Part shown: piece after piece, positions 55,095-63,476 of the stretch
How positions within the stretch are numbered: the stretch's first letter is position 1
How the letters are laid out: the number at the start of each line of letters is the position of its first letter
From: CAZKUN01 sp964555935
Lineage (GTDB): Bacteria; Armatimonadota; Zipacnadia; Zipacnadales; VGFC01
Reading direction: 5' to 3'
Length of the DNA: 64,000 bases
NCBI GenBank assembly: GCA_964555935.1
Contig: CAZKUN010000016.1
Location: 4,544 to 68,543, forward strand
The notes under the pieces: generated by a model
The model's database searches: none
Told to the model about the DNA's origin: nothing
What the model saw: the letters and a program-made list of their open reading frames with translations, nothing else
Program-made: the position numbers and the translations under genes

Positions 55095-56963
55095 CTACTT
55101 GCCTCGCCGCATCCGGAACACGTGGTCGGGCGAGAGCGACAGAATCGGCACCACGCCCTCGCCGATCCTCAACTTGTAGTCCTCAACCACGCCCTCGTCC
55201 GCCTTTGCCGTAGCGATTGACCACACGTCATCCGCTCCGTCACCCACGGGCGCCCGCACGTCCACGTGGGCATTGACGAGCGTCGTCTGGCCCGTCGCGG
55301 CCACTTCACCGTCCGGGCCGAGGATGTTGACGCGCACTGTCTCGCCGCCCATGCCGTCCGCGCTGATCGCGAGTTCGTCGACGCCTTCAGGCACGTGGAC
55401 GTACATCCGCTCCGCAGCATAGATCATCGCGAGTCCTGCCGAGGCATGGAGCCCGACCGGGACGTTCGCGCTGGTGATCCGGTATCCCCGTCTGCCCGCC
55501 GACGCGCCCAGCATGTAGACGCCGTCGCTCTCGGGCGTGAACTGGATGGTGCCGCCCTCGTTGGCGGGCGTCATCCCCGAGTCGATCTTCTCGAGCTTCT
55601 CGTTCCGTAGCGACCACGCCATCGGCGAGTCGTACGTGCCGACCGGCACGTTCTCGAGCACGATCTCGGCGACCTGACCTTTCTTCACTGCCAGCAGGAA
55701 GAGGTTCTCGTTTCGGAAAGTGACCTGCGGGAACTCAACCGTCTCCCCCGTCACCTCCGGCATGACCAACTCCAGATCCTCGTCCATGCGCGCGAAGACA
55801 TCGAGTGCCCAGCCTTCCTCGGTCTCCCTTGGTTCGTGCCACGCCTGAAGTTCGCCCGCCGTGATTCTCTCGTTGGCCCAAGCGAACCACCGAAAGTACT
55901 CGGGGTGGTCCTCGTCATACTTCGGGCCCTCATAGAAGACCCAATACCCGCCGGTCAGCTCCGAGATCATCACCGCATTCTTCCCGCAGAACTCCGGATC
56001 GGCGCCCGTGACGACCGGGTCGATGCCGCCGGAGTAGATGAAAGGAATGCCGGCTTTCTCGGGGATCTGCATTCCGCCAATCAGCTTCCGTTGATTGCTC
56101 TCGAGCGACTCCGCTTGCGGCAGGAACCGCGATGGCCGACCGTACACCCACGGGTCCGCCAGGATCGCCGGCGCCACATCAGTGGACCATTCGGGGTAAC
56201 ACGCCTCGACCATGAACGGCGTCCCCGGCGCGGGGTAGATGCAGAACTGGAACGTCGGGTCATGCTCGTCGACGGCCTCACGGAGCGCCTTGCACCGCGC
56301 GCGCCAGTGGTCGATCTGGTACTGGGCAAATCCCTCGTGCATCCCCTGTTCCTCAAGCCATGTCTTGCGCTCTCCCGGCTCGATGTCGGGCAGCTCAAGA
56401 TCATTCTCAACGAGGAACGGTTGGAGGATCACGTCTTCGTAAGTGATCCCATACAGGTTGCCCATCTTGGCCCCGGACGCGTAGTTCTCGTAGTCGAGGA
56501 ACACGCCGAAAATATGCTCGTTCTCGGCGCTCATTCTCGCGTACTCAACGATGTACCGCTGAGTCCACTCCCAGAACTCATCCGAACACGCGCTGTAGAG
56601 CGGTTGCTCCGCCCCGTTCGACCACATCACGCGCTTGCCGTCGGCCTCCGGGCCGTCCGGCGCCGCAAGCGTGCCTCGCATCCACGGCATGTGGAAGATG
56701 CCGTACTGGTCGCACCACTGCGTGACTTGCCCGACTTCAACAAGGTCATCGTTGCCCAGTCGCGGCGAGAAGACATTGAAACCCGCCTCGGCTGTCTCTC
56801 GCACGATCCATTCCTTGGTGTGCCAGTCCTCCTCGGGCATCATCACCTTATCGACGAGGATCCGCAGCTTCTCGGACCTCCCGAGGTCTTCGCGCTTGAT
56901 GCCCTGGGCGGAGACCGCCGACGCGATCACTCCGGCAAGTATCAGCAATATGAGACGCTTCAT
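55095..56963 (-). CDS. Secreted putative glycoside hydrolase with TIM-barrel, unknown family
   Basis: 622 residues from ATG 56963 (GGGAGG upstream; signal MKRLILLILAGVIASAVSAQ). Residues about 30-390 have barrel-like spacing: VFSPRLGNDD, HMPWMRGT, VFLDYENYASG with an acid in a position common for strand-end catalytic residues, FCIYPAPG, FIYSGGIDP and WVFYEGPKY. Residues about 400-622 are beta-rich binding domains. This resembles unassigned glycosidase-like proteins of planctomycete-type bacteria. It lies 15 bp after the ChbG-like gene, so the two are cotranscribed with cobS. Which residues are catalytic, and the substrate, are unknown. Confidence 0.55.
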   Translation of the reverse strand: MKRLILLILAGVIASAVSAQGIKREDLGRSEKLRILVDKVMMPEEDWHTKEWIVRETAEAGFNVFSPRLGNDDLVEVGQVTQWCDQYGIFHMPWMRGTLAAPDGPEADGKRVMWSNGAEQPLYSACSDEFWEWTQRYIVEYARMSAENEHIFGVFLDYENYASGAKMGNLYGITYEDVILQPFLVENDLELPDIEPGERKTWLEEQGMHEGFAQYQIDHWRARCKALREAVDEHDPTFQFCIYPAPGTPFMVEACYPEWSTDVAPAILADPWVYGRPSRFLPQAESLESNQRKLIGGMQIPEKAGIPFIYSGGIDPVVTGADPEFCGKNAVMISELTGGYWVFYEGPKYDEDHPEYFRWFAWANERITAGELQAWHEPRETEEGWALDVFARMDEDLELVMPEVTGETVEFPQVTFRNENLFLLAVKKGQVAEIVLENVPVGTYDSPMAWSLRNEKLEKIDSGMTPANEGGTIQFTPESDGVYMLGASAGRRGYRITSANVPVGLHASAGLAMIYAAERMYVHVPEGVDELAISADGMGGETVRVNILGPDGEVAATGQTTLVNAHVDVRAPVGDGADDVWSIATAKADEGVVEDYKLRIGEGVVPILSLSPDHVFRMRRGK

Positions 56964-56978
56964 GACGCTGCCTCCCAC

Positions 56979-57737
56979 TCACACTTCGGTGTAGCGGATC
57001 AACTCAACGCCTCGGTCGCGGACAGCCTCCAGCACGCGCTCGTCAGTGAACATCCGTCGGTCCAACTCGCGCTCGGCGGCAATCTCGCCCGGAGCCTGTC
57101 CGACGAGATGCACTTCGCGCATCTCGTGGTCATCGTAGGCCGAATGGGTCACGAGAATGGCGTCGCCCGATTCGAGCCCGGCAATGCCCTCAGCGACTGC
57201 CGCGACCGGACACTCGGCATCGCTCTTCGGGAGCCGTTGCAGTCCGCCGCACCCGTTCGCGTACACGAGCCCCTCGCGCGCGCACAGTTCGGCCAGCGCG
57301 CCGCTCACGCCATCGATCCAACTGAAGCCCATGTGCGTGTCCAGGTATTCGATGTTGAGACCCGCGTCGCGCGCCTTGGCTAACTGGGCCGCGACCTCGG
57401 CCAGGATCTGCTCGACCGTCGCCCCCTGTTCGTGGGCATCGCCCGTCTGCCGGACGAGGTGGCCCTGCCCATCCACCAGCGCCGGCACCTCATCCGCGGG
57501 TAGCACGGGTGCCCAACGCACGTTCTCCCACTCAGCGGTAATCGTCGAGTGCAGGCCCAGGCAGAGGCCCGATTCGCCCCTGACCATCTCCACTGCTTCA
57601 TCGAAGCAGTGACCGACGACGAGCACGGACGTGTTCCGCACGATCCTCTCTCGATACGCCTCGAGGATCGCTCGGTTGGCACTATGGAATGAGCCGATAT
57701 CGTCCGCCCGGGTCAGAAGCCTCGCGCTGTCAGCCAT
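56979..57737 (-). CDS. ChbG/YdjC-family carbohydrate deacetylase-like protein
   Basis: 252 residues. TRADDIGSFHSAN is the metal-binding start of the YdjC family, LGLHSTIT the second motif, and EYLDTHMGFSW the third, giving Asp and His ligands. Members remove N-acetyl groups from chito-oligosaccharides or hopanoid-linked sugars in the cytoplasm. The gap to cobS upstream is 16 bp. GAGAGG precedes the ATG. There is no functional link to cobalamin known to me, so the operon seems to join unrelated functions, or its substrate is something else. Confidence 0.8.
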   Translation of the reverse strand: MADSARLLTRADDIGSFHSANRAILEAYRERIVRNTSVLVVGHCFDEAVEMVRGESGLCLGLHSTITAEWENVRWAPVLPADEVPALVDGQGHLVRQTGDAHEQGATVEQILAEVAAQLAKARDAGLNIEYLDTHMGFSWIDGVSGALAELCAREGLVYANGCGGLQRLPKSDAECPVAAVAEGIAGLESGDAILVTHSAYDDHEMREVHLVGQAPGEIAAERELDRRMFTDERVLEAVRDRGVELIRYTEV

Positions 57738-57753
57738 GCATCAATCGCCTCTC

Positions 57754-58506
57754 TCACACTTGGACGCGAAGCGCCGCGGCGACGAGGACGGCCGTCTCCA
57801 CGATCTCGCTGCACGCCCCGAGCAGGTCGCCCGTCACGCCTCCGAGCCTCGCCTTGCACCACCTCGCGAACAGACGAGTCACCAACCACGCGCCAAGAAC
57901 CAAGCACGCGCCCTCAAAGCGGTGCAACGCAACCGCGAGCAGCAGCGCTCCTCCGACGGCCACAATCCGGTGTCCCCACCCGGCGTCCTCCACAAACCAC
58001 GCGGCCGTTCCGCCGCCGGCCCGCGCGTATGGCAGCGAGGCCGCGAGGTCAACCTGCATCGCCCGCGAGATGACACATGCGCCGACAACCCAGAGCACCG
58101 CGCCACCTTCGGCGAGCCGCATGACCGCGACCCACTTCGTGAAGACGACTCCGATCAGCGCGACGGCGCCCAACGCGCCGACTCGCGGGTCCTTCATGAC
58201 CTCGAGCATCTTCTCCCGACCCGACATCACGCTCGCGCCGTCGGCCCAGTCCGCCAAACCGTCCAAATGCAATCCTCGCGTCAGTATCGCGCCGAGAACG
58301 ACGACCAGAACCGCTATGCCCTGCGCCCAGTCCGGCTCCGTCAGTTGCGCGATGCCTCGCGCGCCGATGAACTCCAACCCGCCGACGATCAGCCCCACCA
58401 GCGGGAACCAGTAGAGCGACTCCGACATCGGCGACGCTTCCCGCCCGGGGAACGGGAGGATCGTCAGCGTTCTGATGGCCGTGCCCAGGCCCGCTATCGC
58501 TCGCAT
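57754..58506 (-). CDS. cobS: Adenosylcobinamide-GDP ribazoletransferase (cobalamin synthase)
   Basis: 250 residues of very hydrophobic sequence with six or seven membrane segments. RGLHLDGLADWADG is the diagnostic CobS motif that holds the Mg2+-binding Asp residues, and GGVTGDLLGA is the second. CobS joins alpha-ribazole (or its phosphate) to adenosylcobinamide-GDP at the inner membrane, completing the cobamide. Its ATG overlaps the 3' end of cobU by 13 bp. The order cbiR-cobU-cobS on one transcript fits rebuilding of the lower ligand after CbiR action. Confidence 0.93.
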   Translation of the reverse strand: MRAIAGLGTAIRTLTILPFPGREASPMSESLYWFPLVGLIVGGLEFIGARGIAQLTEPDWAQGIAVLVVVLGAILTRGLHLDGLADWADGASVMSGREKMLEVMKDPRVGALGAVALIGVVFTKWVAVMRLAEGGAVLWVVGACVISRAMQVDLAASLPYARAGGGTAAWFVEDAGWGHRIVAVGGALLLAVALHRFEGACLVLGAWLVTRLFARWCKARLGGVTGDLLGACSEIVETAVLVAAALRVQV

Positions 58507-59073
58507 GTCGGCTCACCCGGCTCCTTCAGGTTCATCGGTATCCCGGACACGACGAACGTGACCGTGTCGGCGATGGCCGCCACATCCTGGTTGAGCCAGC
58601 CCGCAAGGTCGCGAAATCGGCGGCTCGTTGCGTTGTCCGGCACGATCCCCATCCCAACCTCGTTCGTCACGAGCACGATGTCGACAGGCGGGTCTTTCAG
58701 CACGTCGAGCAGCCCGTCAATCGCCTGACGGATCGCGTCGTCGTCCTCGTCGAGGCGAAACATCAGGTTCCCCATCCAGACAGTCAGGCAGTCGACGATG
58801 GCGGCTTCGGCAGCTTCCGGCAGTGAGTGAATCGCCTCGGCGAGTTCGAGCGGCGCCTCAACCGTGAGGTACGACGCATCGCGTTCCGTCTGGTGCTTCG
58901 CGATCCGCTCGCGCATCTCGTCATCCATCGCCTCGGCCGTCGCGATGAATGCCTTCGTCCGGTATCGCTGCATCAGCGCGAGCGCGTGTCGGCTCTTCCC
59001 GCTCCGCGCGAAGCGGACCAGAAGTCCGCGGTGCGTTCCGGGCGCCGCCGGTAACTAATGTGACCCGTTTCAC
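58494..59073 (-). CDS. cobU: Adenosylcobinamide kinase/guanylyltransferase, split by a 34-nt insertion in its P-loop
   Basis: The start is GTG at 59073, with GAGGGA about 8 bases upstream and a GTGA overlap with the cbiR stop. It encodes MKRVTLVTGGAR; the last Arg codon CGG is at 59040-59038. Then 34 nt shift the frame. From another CGG at 59006-59004 the frame resumes SGKSRHALALMQRY and runs to the stop at 58494. Joined, GGAR+SGKS is exactly the CobU P-loop (GGARSGKS), and the protein would be 181 residues, normal for the family. Downstream FIATAEAMDDEMRERI, TVEAPLEL, VDCLTVWMGNLM and LVTNEVGMGIVP are typical CobU motifs. The insertion holds hairpin GCGGAC-TTCTG-GTCCGC. Reading straight through gives nonsense; starting at ATG 58973 would lack the ATP/GTP site. 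CobU phosphorylates cobinamide and adds GMP. Confidence 0.85.
59004..59040 (-). other. Bypass-like element: matched CGG codons flanking a 31-nt gap with a hairpin
   Basis: On the coding strand the take-off triplet CGG (59040-59038) is followed by 31 nt and then the identical landing triplet CGG (59006-59004). The gap contains a perfect 6-bp stem, GCGGAC with GTCCGC, around the loop TTCTG. The flanks can also be read as a 4-bp direct repeat CGGA. This layout is that of bypassing sites such as T4 gene 60 and the byp elements of yeast mitochondria. A short insertion with target duplication, or an assembly error, would look the same. Confidence 0.45.
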
Positions 59074-59873
59074 TGCACGTCCCTCGCTAGCACGGCTTCA
59101 GATGCCACCAGATCCGCCTCGCTGAATATCTCAAGCGTGACGACGCGCGTCTCGGCGCCTTCGCCGCCGACGCTTTGCAGGATCAGCGCCAACTGCGACT
59201 GGGTCAGGCCCTCAAGCGACGCGTGGTCTTTCCCGTCGATGATCCCGTGCAGGTGCATCACGCTCATGCGGTCGATGTACCGATCCAGGTACTCGGCGAG
59301 ACTGTAGTCACTCAGCAGAACGTGCCCCACATCAATGCAGATGCTCGCGCCATGTTTGCGCACGATGTCGTCCACCCATTCATACGGGTAGGCGAGTGTC
59401 TCAACCGCCAGCAGCTCCGGGTGGTCCACAATCGCGCATAGCTCGCCGAGCGACCGATCGCAGGCGTCGGCCCACTCGGTCAGTGGCTCGACCGGCTTGT
59501 GGAAGTGCACGATGTGTGCATGTGGGTCGACCGACGCCATCGTCTCAATGACCCGCCGACACTTCCCGACCGAGCGCGCCCGCGCGTCATCGTCCGTCTC
59601 TCCGAGGTCTGCGTCGAGCGGCAGATGCACCGTATAGGTCAAGCCATTGTCGTCGGCTAGCTGCTTCAACTCGGCAACGGTCGCCTCGTCGGGGATGTTC
59701 GACATCTCGTCTGATTCGAACAAAATCAGCTCGATGTCATCAACGCGACCTGCCAGGAACCGGACATTCGGCAGTATGTCGTCCGGGATGATGTACGAAC
59801 TCGTCCCCAGGCGAAACGGGAATCGCCCTTTCAGGCCGGTGATCTGCTCTCGCTGGCTCAACGGGGCCTCCAT
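59070..59873 (-). CDS. cbiR: Cobamide-remodelling phosphodiesterase CbiR-like (AP-endonuclease-2/xylose-isomerase fold)
   Basis: 267 residues with a TIM-barrel of the xylose isomerase-like superfamily. GRFPFRLGTSSYIIPDDILPNVRFL and the DDIELILFESDE strand agree with my memory of CbiR proteins, enzymes that cut the phosphodiester of the nucleotide loop so that the lower ligand of an imported cobamide can be replaced. Metal ligands are likely in FESDE, VHFHKP, VETLAY, CIDVGHVLL and VMHLHG. The next genes are cobU and cobS, which rebuild the loop, and the overlap with cobU (GTGA) is consistent with one remodelling unit. Without context it would be called a sugar phosphate isomerase/epimerase. 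Identification rests on recalled motif similarity plus neighbourhood. The ribosome site is weak. Confidence 0.75.
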   Translation of the reverse strand: MEAPLSQREQITGLKGRFPFRLGTSSYIIPDDILPNVRFLAGRVDDIELILFESDEMSNIPDEATVAELKQLADDNGLTYTVHLPLDADLGETDDDARARSVGKCRRVIETMASVDPHAHIVHFHKPVEPLTEWADACDRSLGELCAIVDHPELLAVETLAYPYEWVDDIVRKHGASICIDVGHVLLSDYSLAEYLDRYIDRMSVMHLHGIIDGKDHASLEGLTQSQLALILQSVGGEGAETRVVTLEIFSEADLVASEAVLARDVQ

Positions 59874-60014
59874 GGGCGTGCTTCAACGCGACGCCGGATG
59901 GTCTCTGTTCGTCCCCCATCGCGAGACTGCCTCCACGGCTCGCGGCAGGTCGGGCCGCCAGTGCAGCGGAATGGCTATGCTTCCTGACAACCAACGCCCC
60001 ACCGGACGCTACCG

Positions 60015-61001
60015 ATGAAGCGGCTCCTGAACCTCAGCACGCACTCCCACGACCTTGGCTTATTCGAGAATGACTGGGAGAACGCCCGCCGGATGCTCGG
60101 CGAGTATGGATTCGACGCGTACGAGCTGTACCCGGTGGATCCCTACGACTACGCGCAGATCCCCTCGGAACTCATCGCCGGGATCCACCTGCGCTTCTTC
60201 GTCATCATCGAGCCCCTTTGGAACGAGAACCGCGAGAGCTTGCTCCGGATCTTCGGTGACATGGAGACGGTCGAGCACTTCTACGGAGGTCTCGACCGCC
60301 AAGCGATGATCGACGTCTATCGAGCGCAACTCAACCTGGCGCACCGGCTGGGGTGCGAGTACGTCGTGTTCCACGCGGCGCACTGCGAGCTGGAGCACGT
60401 CTTCGACTGGGAATTCCCGTGGCGCTGCGAGGACATCCTGGACCTATCGGCCGAGATCATGAACGAGGTCACCAGGGAGACGGACTACGAGGGATGGATC
60501 CTGTTTGAGAACCTCTGGTGGCCCGGCAGCTTCCGATGCCTGGTGCCCTCCGAGATCGAGCGTCTGCTCAGCCAGGTGGAGCATCCACGAGCTGGGATCT
60601 GTCTCGACACTGGGCACATCCTCAACACGAACCAGAGCCTGGCGACCGAAGCGGAGGGCATCGACTACCTGCTATCCACCGTCAACGGTCTGGGGAGCCT
60701 GTCCGAGGCCGTCAAAGGCGTGCATCTCACGCGAAGCCTGTCGGGCGAGTATGTGCGAGCCAGCCGCAGCACGAGCGAACCTTACGCCGAGGCCGATACC
60801 TTCTGGGATAGGCTCGGGATCGCTCGCGAACACGTGTACAAGATCGACCAGCACGAGGGTTTTGAGGACTCGAGGATCGGCGAGCTGTTCGATCTCATCT
60901 CGCCGGAGTTCCTGACCTTCGAATTCACCTTCCGCGGCATGGACGAGTGGCGCCGCAAGATCGAAGTCCAGCGGCGCGCGCTCGCCCAATTCTTCGATTA
61001 G
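60015..61001 (+). CDS. Sugar phosphate isomerase/epimerase-like TIM-barrel protein
   Basis: 328 residues, fold of the AP-endonuclease-2 family (LNLSTHSHDLG, EYVVFHAAHCELEH, WILFENLWWPG, GICLDTGHIL, GVHLTRSLSG, YKIDQHEGF). The metal ligands Glu (FENL), Asp/His (CLDTGH), His (VHLTR) and the final Glu (TFEFTFRG) are in the usual order. It differs from the divergent CbiR gene, so is not a simple duplicate. Intergenic distance to cbiR is 141 bp. Its substrate is unknown. It could act on cobamide lower ligands or on a ketose; position hints at the former but does not prove it. No clear ribosome site precedes the ATG. It overlaps the convergent PHP gene by 4 bp. Confidence 0.65.
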   Translation: MKRLLNLSTHSHDLGLFENDWENARRMLGEYGFDAYELYPVDPYDYAQIPSELIAGIHLRFFVIIEPLWNENRESLLRIFGDMETVEHFYGGLDRQAMIDVYRAQLNLAHRLGCEYVVFHAAHCELEHVFDWEFPWRCEDILDLSAEIMNEVTRETDYEGWILFENLWWPGSFRCLVPSEIERLLSQVEHPRAGICLDTGHILNTNQSLATEAEGIDYLLSTVNGLGSLSEAVKGVHLTRSLSGEYVRASRSTSEPYAEADTFWDRLGIAREHVYKIDQHEGFEDSRIGELFDLISPEFLTFEFTFRGMDEWRRKIEVQRRALAQFFD

Positions 61002-61891
61002 CCCTGTTCCCGCCAGAACGGATTGGTCCACGCTTTGCGGCCACGGTCATCCACGCACTCGACCCGGAACGGGTCCCACGTCGGCGCGATGGCCAGTGTT
61101 ACCTCAGTGTAGGGGCCGCCGTCTCGCGCGAGTCGGTGAGTGGTCGTCCCGCAGCCTGCCCCCGGCGAGATCACCTGCACGGCTTGGCACGGCGAGCATT
61201 TCACCGTCACGCTCTCATCCTCGATCGTCACGTCCTCAATCGTCGGACCACTCGAAGCGTAGAAGCTGCCGGCGACCACCGCATCCATGATCGCTTCGGG
61301 CGCGCGCCCCTCGCTCTTCACCATGATCCAGCCGCCGAGCGTGTCCTCGTAGTGGCAGTGCGCATCATCCACGGCGAGGCCCACCAATCTCTCCCCGCGC
61401 GCCAGGAGCTGGTCCCAGTGCGGGCCGCTGTCACCCCGTCCGACCCCGGACTCGCACGTCCAGTTGAAGACCTCGACGCCGATGAAGCCCGTCCGCCCTA
61501 AGATGTCGGCGTGTGTCATCGAGGTCCAGTACGGGTGCGCGATGAACGCGAACCGGCAGCGCGGCGCGATGTGGTCCATCGCGACCTGCAGCTTGTCGGT
61601 CTCCGGGACTTCGATCGGCTCCGTCTGCCCGATCGACACGATGTGGTGTATCTGTCCCAGCTGTCCCTTGCCCTGGTGCAGCTCCTGCCCAGGCAGCATC
61701 GCGATCCCATCGGTATCCAGGTCAGCGTAGGGAGTCAGATGGTTGTGGTCGGTGATCGCGAGGAAGTCGTAGCCCGCGTCGCGATAGTGGTCTACAGCCT
61801 GCTGCGGCGAGAACTCGCCGTCTGAATTCGTCGTGTGTAAGTGCAAGTTCCCTTTGAGGAACTCGCCATCCATCTTGAACGGGTTGTTCAC
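60998..61891 (-). CDS. PHP-domain metal-dependent hydrolase (CehA/McbA-like)
   Basis: 297 residues starting at GTG 61891, with GAGGTG 5 bases upstream; the in-frame ATG at residue 7 has no such site. NLHLHTTNSDGEFSP is the PHP metal motif, AITDHNHLTPY the second, FAFIAHPYW the third, and LAVDDAHCHYEDT the fourth. The last 80 residues are a beta-rich extension (EDVTIEDESVTVKCSPCQAV). CehA-type proteins are phosphoesterases or esterases; the exact substrate is unknown here. No signal peptide, so it is cytosolic. Reading both strands, there is no other gene between it and the sulfatase. Confidence 0.8.
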   Translation of the reverse strand: MNNPFKMDGEFLKGNLHLHTTNSDGEFSPQQAVDHYRDAGYDFLAITDHNHLTPYADLDTDGIAMLPGQELHQGKGQLGQIHHIVSIGQTEPIEVPETDKLQVAMDHIAPRCRFAFIAHPYWTSMTHADILGRTGFIGVEVFNWTCESGVGRGDSGPHWDQLLARGERLVGLAVDDAHCHYEDTLGGWIMVKSEGRAPEAIMDAVVAGSFYASSGPTIEDVTIEDESVTVKCSPCQAVQVISPGAGCGTTTHRLARDGGPYTEVTLAIAPTWDPFRVECVDDRGRKAWTNPFWREQG

Positions 61892-62028
61892 GCTGCACCT
61901 CGCTTGGGTTTCTCAATCCACGCGGTACGGTTCATCATGCCAGGCGCTTCACCTTTACGCCCGCGCAGAAGGTGTCTGCAGGCCGACATCCGAATGTGGC
62001 AGCGTGGTCCACTCCATGCCGAGGTGAA

Positions 62029-63465
62029 ATGACCGTGAAGGCCGCTAGCCAGCCACCCCTCAGCCGCCGAGAGTTCATCGGCGCCAGCGCCCTGGCGACC
62101 TCGGCGGTCGCCTTGGCCCCGCAGGCGGGCGCCCAGCGCCGCGCGAAGCCCGCGCCCACGAAGCCGAACATCGTCTTCATCCACACCGACCAACAGAGCC
62201 TCAGCGCCATGTCGGCGCACGGCTGCGAGCACGTGTACGCGCCCAACATGGACCGACTGGCGGCGCGAGGCATGTCGTTTCAGATGTCTTACTCCGCGAA
62301 TCCTGTCTGTTGCCCGGCACGGTCCTGTTGGTACACGGGCCGCACGTCCGCGGAGACAGGGGTCGTGCGCAACAGCTGGCCCATTGACGAGACGATGCCC
62401 GACCTCGGCCAGTGGTTCAATGGCAATGGGTACGAGGCTGTCTACGCGGGCAAGTGGCACGTTCCGGGGCGCAACTTCCGCAACAGCTTCCGGGTGATCT
62501 CGCCCGGAACGGGCATCGGAGAACACTCCGACGGCGCCTCATCGCGCGCGACGGAAGCGTTCCTGCACAGCTACTCCGGTGACAAACCGTTCTTCCTGTC
62601 GCTCGGGTTGCTGCAGCCACACGACATCTGCTATTGGGTATTTGAGCACGTTCCGCGCTTGGAGGAGCTGCCCTACCCGCAGATCGCGGATGAGTTGCCT
62701 CCCCTGCCGGACAACTTCGAATACGATCCGCGCGAGCCGGAGACGTTCATCAAGCATTGGCGCCAGCGGGGAAAGACCTTCCGCGACAATTGGTCCGAGA
62801 CTCAGTGGCGCTACTACCAGTGGGCTTACTTCCGAAGCGTCGAGATGGCTGATGCGGAAATCGGGCGAGTGCTCGATGCTGTGGAGGACTCCGGGCATGC
62901 CGACGACACGCTCATCATCTTCACTGCCGACCATGGCGACGGGCACGCGCGCCACCAGATGATCTCGAAGATGTACATGTACGATGAGGCGGCCGCCGTG
63001 CCGTTCGTCGCCGCGTTCCCCGGCCAGATGGGAGAAGGGATCATGGACAGCGACCATCTCGTGTCCGGCCTCGACGTCGCCCCGACGATCTGCGATTACG
63101 CGGGCATCCCTGCTCCTCCCAAAGCCAGAGGGCGTTCGCTGCGACCGGTCTTTGAGGGACGCCCGAGCGCGGAGCGCGAGTTCATCGTCAGCGAGGTCTT
63201 CACGACGGGGCGGATGGTCCGCACGCCCGAATACAAGCTCATCACCTACCAGGGCGACGAGACGGACCAACTCTTCGATATGCGCGCCGATCCGGGCGAG
63301 ACGAAGAACCTCTTCGGCGATGCTACTCACGCCGACACGCACGCGGATCTGCGGAAACGCCTGGCCGAGTGGGAGAGTCACCTCGAGCCTATCTCGCTCG
63401 AGGACCGCCAGTCCATCAAGCCGCCCAAGCCTAAGCCGCGCCGAGGCCAAAACGCCCGCCAGTAG
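62029..63465 (+). CDS. Tat-exported sulfatase (type I, formylglycine-dependent)
   Basis: 478 residues from ATG 62029 with GAGGTGA just upstream; an earlier ATG at 61972 would delay the signal. SRREFIGASALATSAVAL is a twin-arginine signal. FIHTDQQSLSAM holds the Asp/Asp Ca2+ ligands. Cys94 in VCCPARSCWYTGR is the C-x-P-x-R site for conversion to formylglycine, so an FGly-generating enzyme is needed elsewhere in the genome. YAGKWHVPG and FTADHGDGHARHQ hold the Lys and the remaining Asp/His. It removes sulfate from a sugar or phenol in the periplasm. Together with the lyases this suggests a sulfated glycan substrate, as inference. Confidence 0.87.
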   Translation: MTVKAASQPPLSRREFIGASALATSAVALAPQAGAQRRAKPAPTKPNIVFIHTDQQSLSAMSAHGCEHVYAPNMDRLAARGMSFQMSYSANPVCCPARSCWYTGRTSAETGVVRNSWPIDETMPDLGQWFNGNGYEAVYAGKWHVPGRNFRNSFRVISPGTGIGEHSDGASSRATEAFLHSYSGDKPFFLSLGLLQPHDICYWVFEHVPRLEELPYPQIADELPPLPDNFEYDPREPETFIKHWRQRGKTFRDNWSETQWRYYQWAYFRSVEMADAEIGRVLDAVEDSGHADDTLIIFTADHGDGHARHQMISKMYMYDEAAAVPFVAAFPGQMGEGIMDSDHLVSGLDVAPTICDYAGIPAPPKARGRSLRPVFEGRPSAEREFIVSEVFTTGRMVRTPEYKLITYQGDETDQLFDMRADPGETKNLFGDATHADTHADLRKRLAEWESHLEPISLEDRQSIKPPKPKPRRGQNARQ

Positions 63466-63476
63466 GAGCCCAGACA

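Noticed and set aside
55836..57383. 515-codon open frame on the plus strand
   Set aside because: It is antisense to the secreted TIM-barrel gene and ChbG-like gene, whose motifs and ribosome sites are convincing; the frame has no recognisable domain.
59970..59995. B12-box-like sequence (GTCAGGAAGCATAGCC) on the minus strand upstream of cbiR
   Set aside because: A cobalamin riboswitch needs about 200 nt 5' of the box; that part would be inside the divergent coding gene and shows none of the conserved core, so I treat the match as chance.
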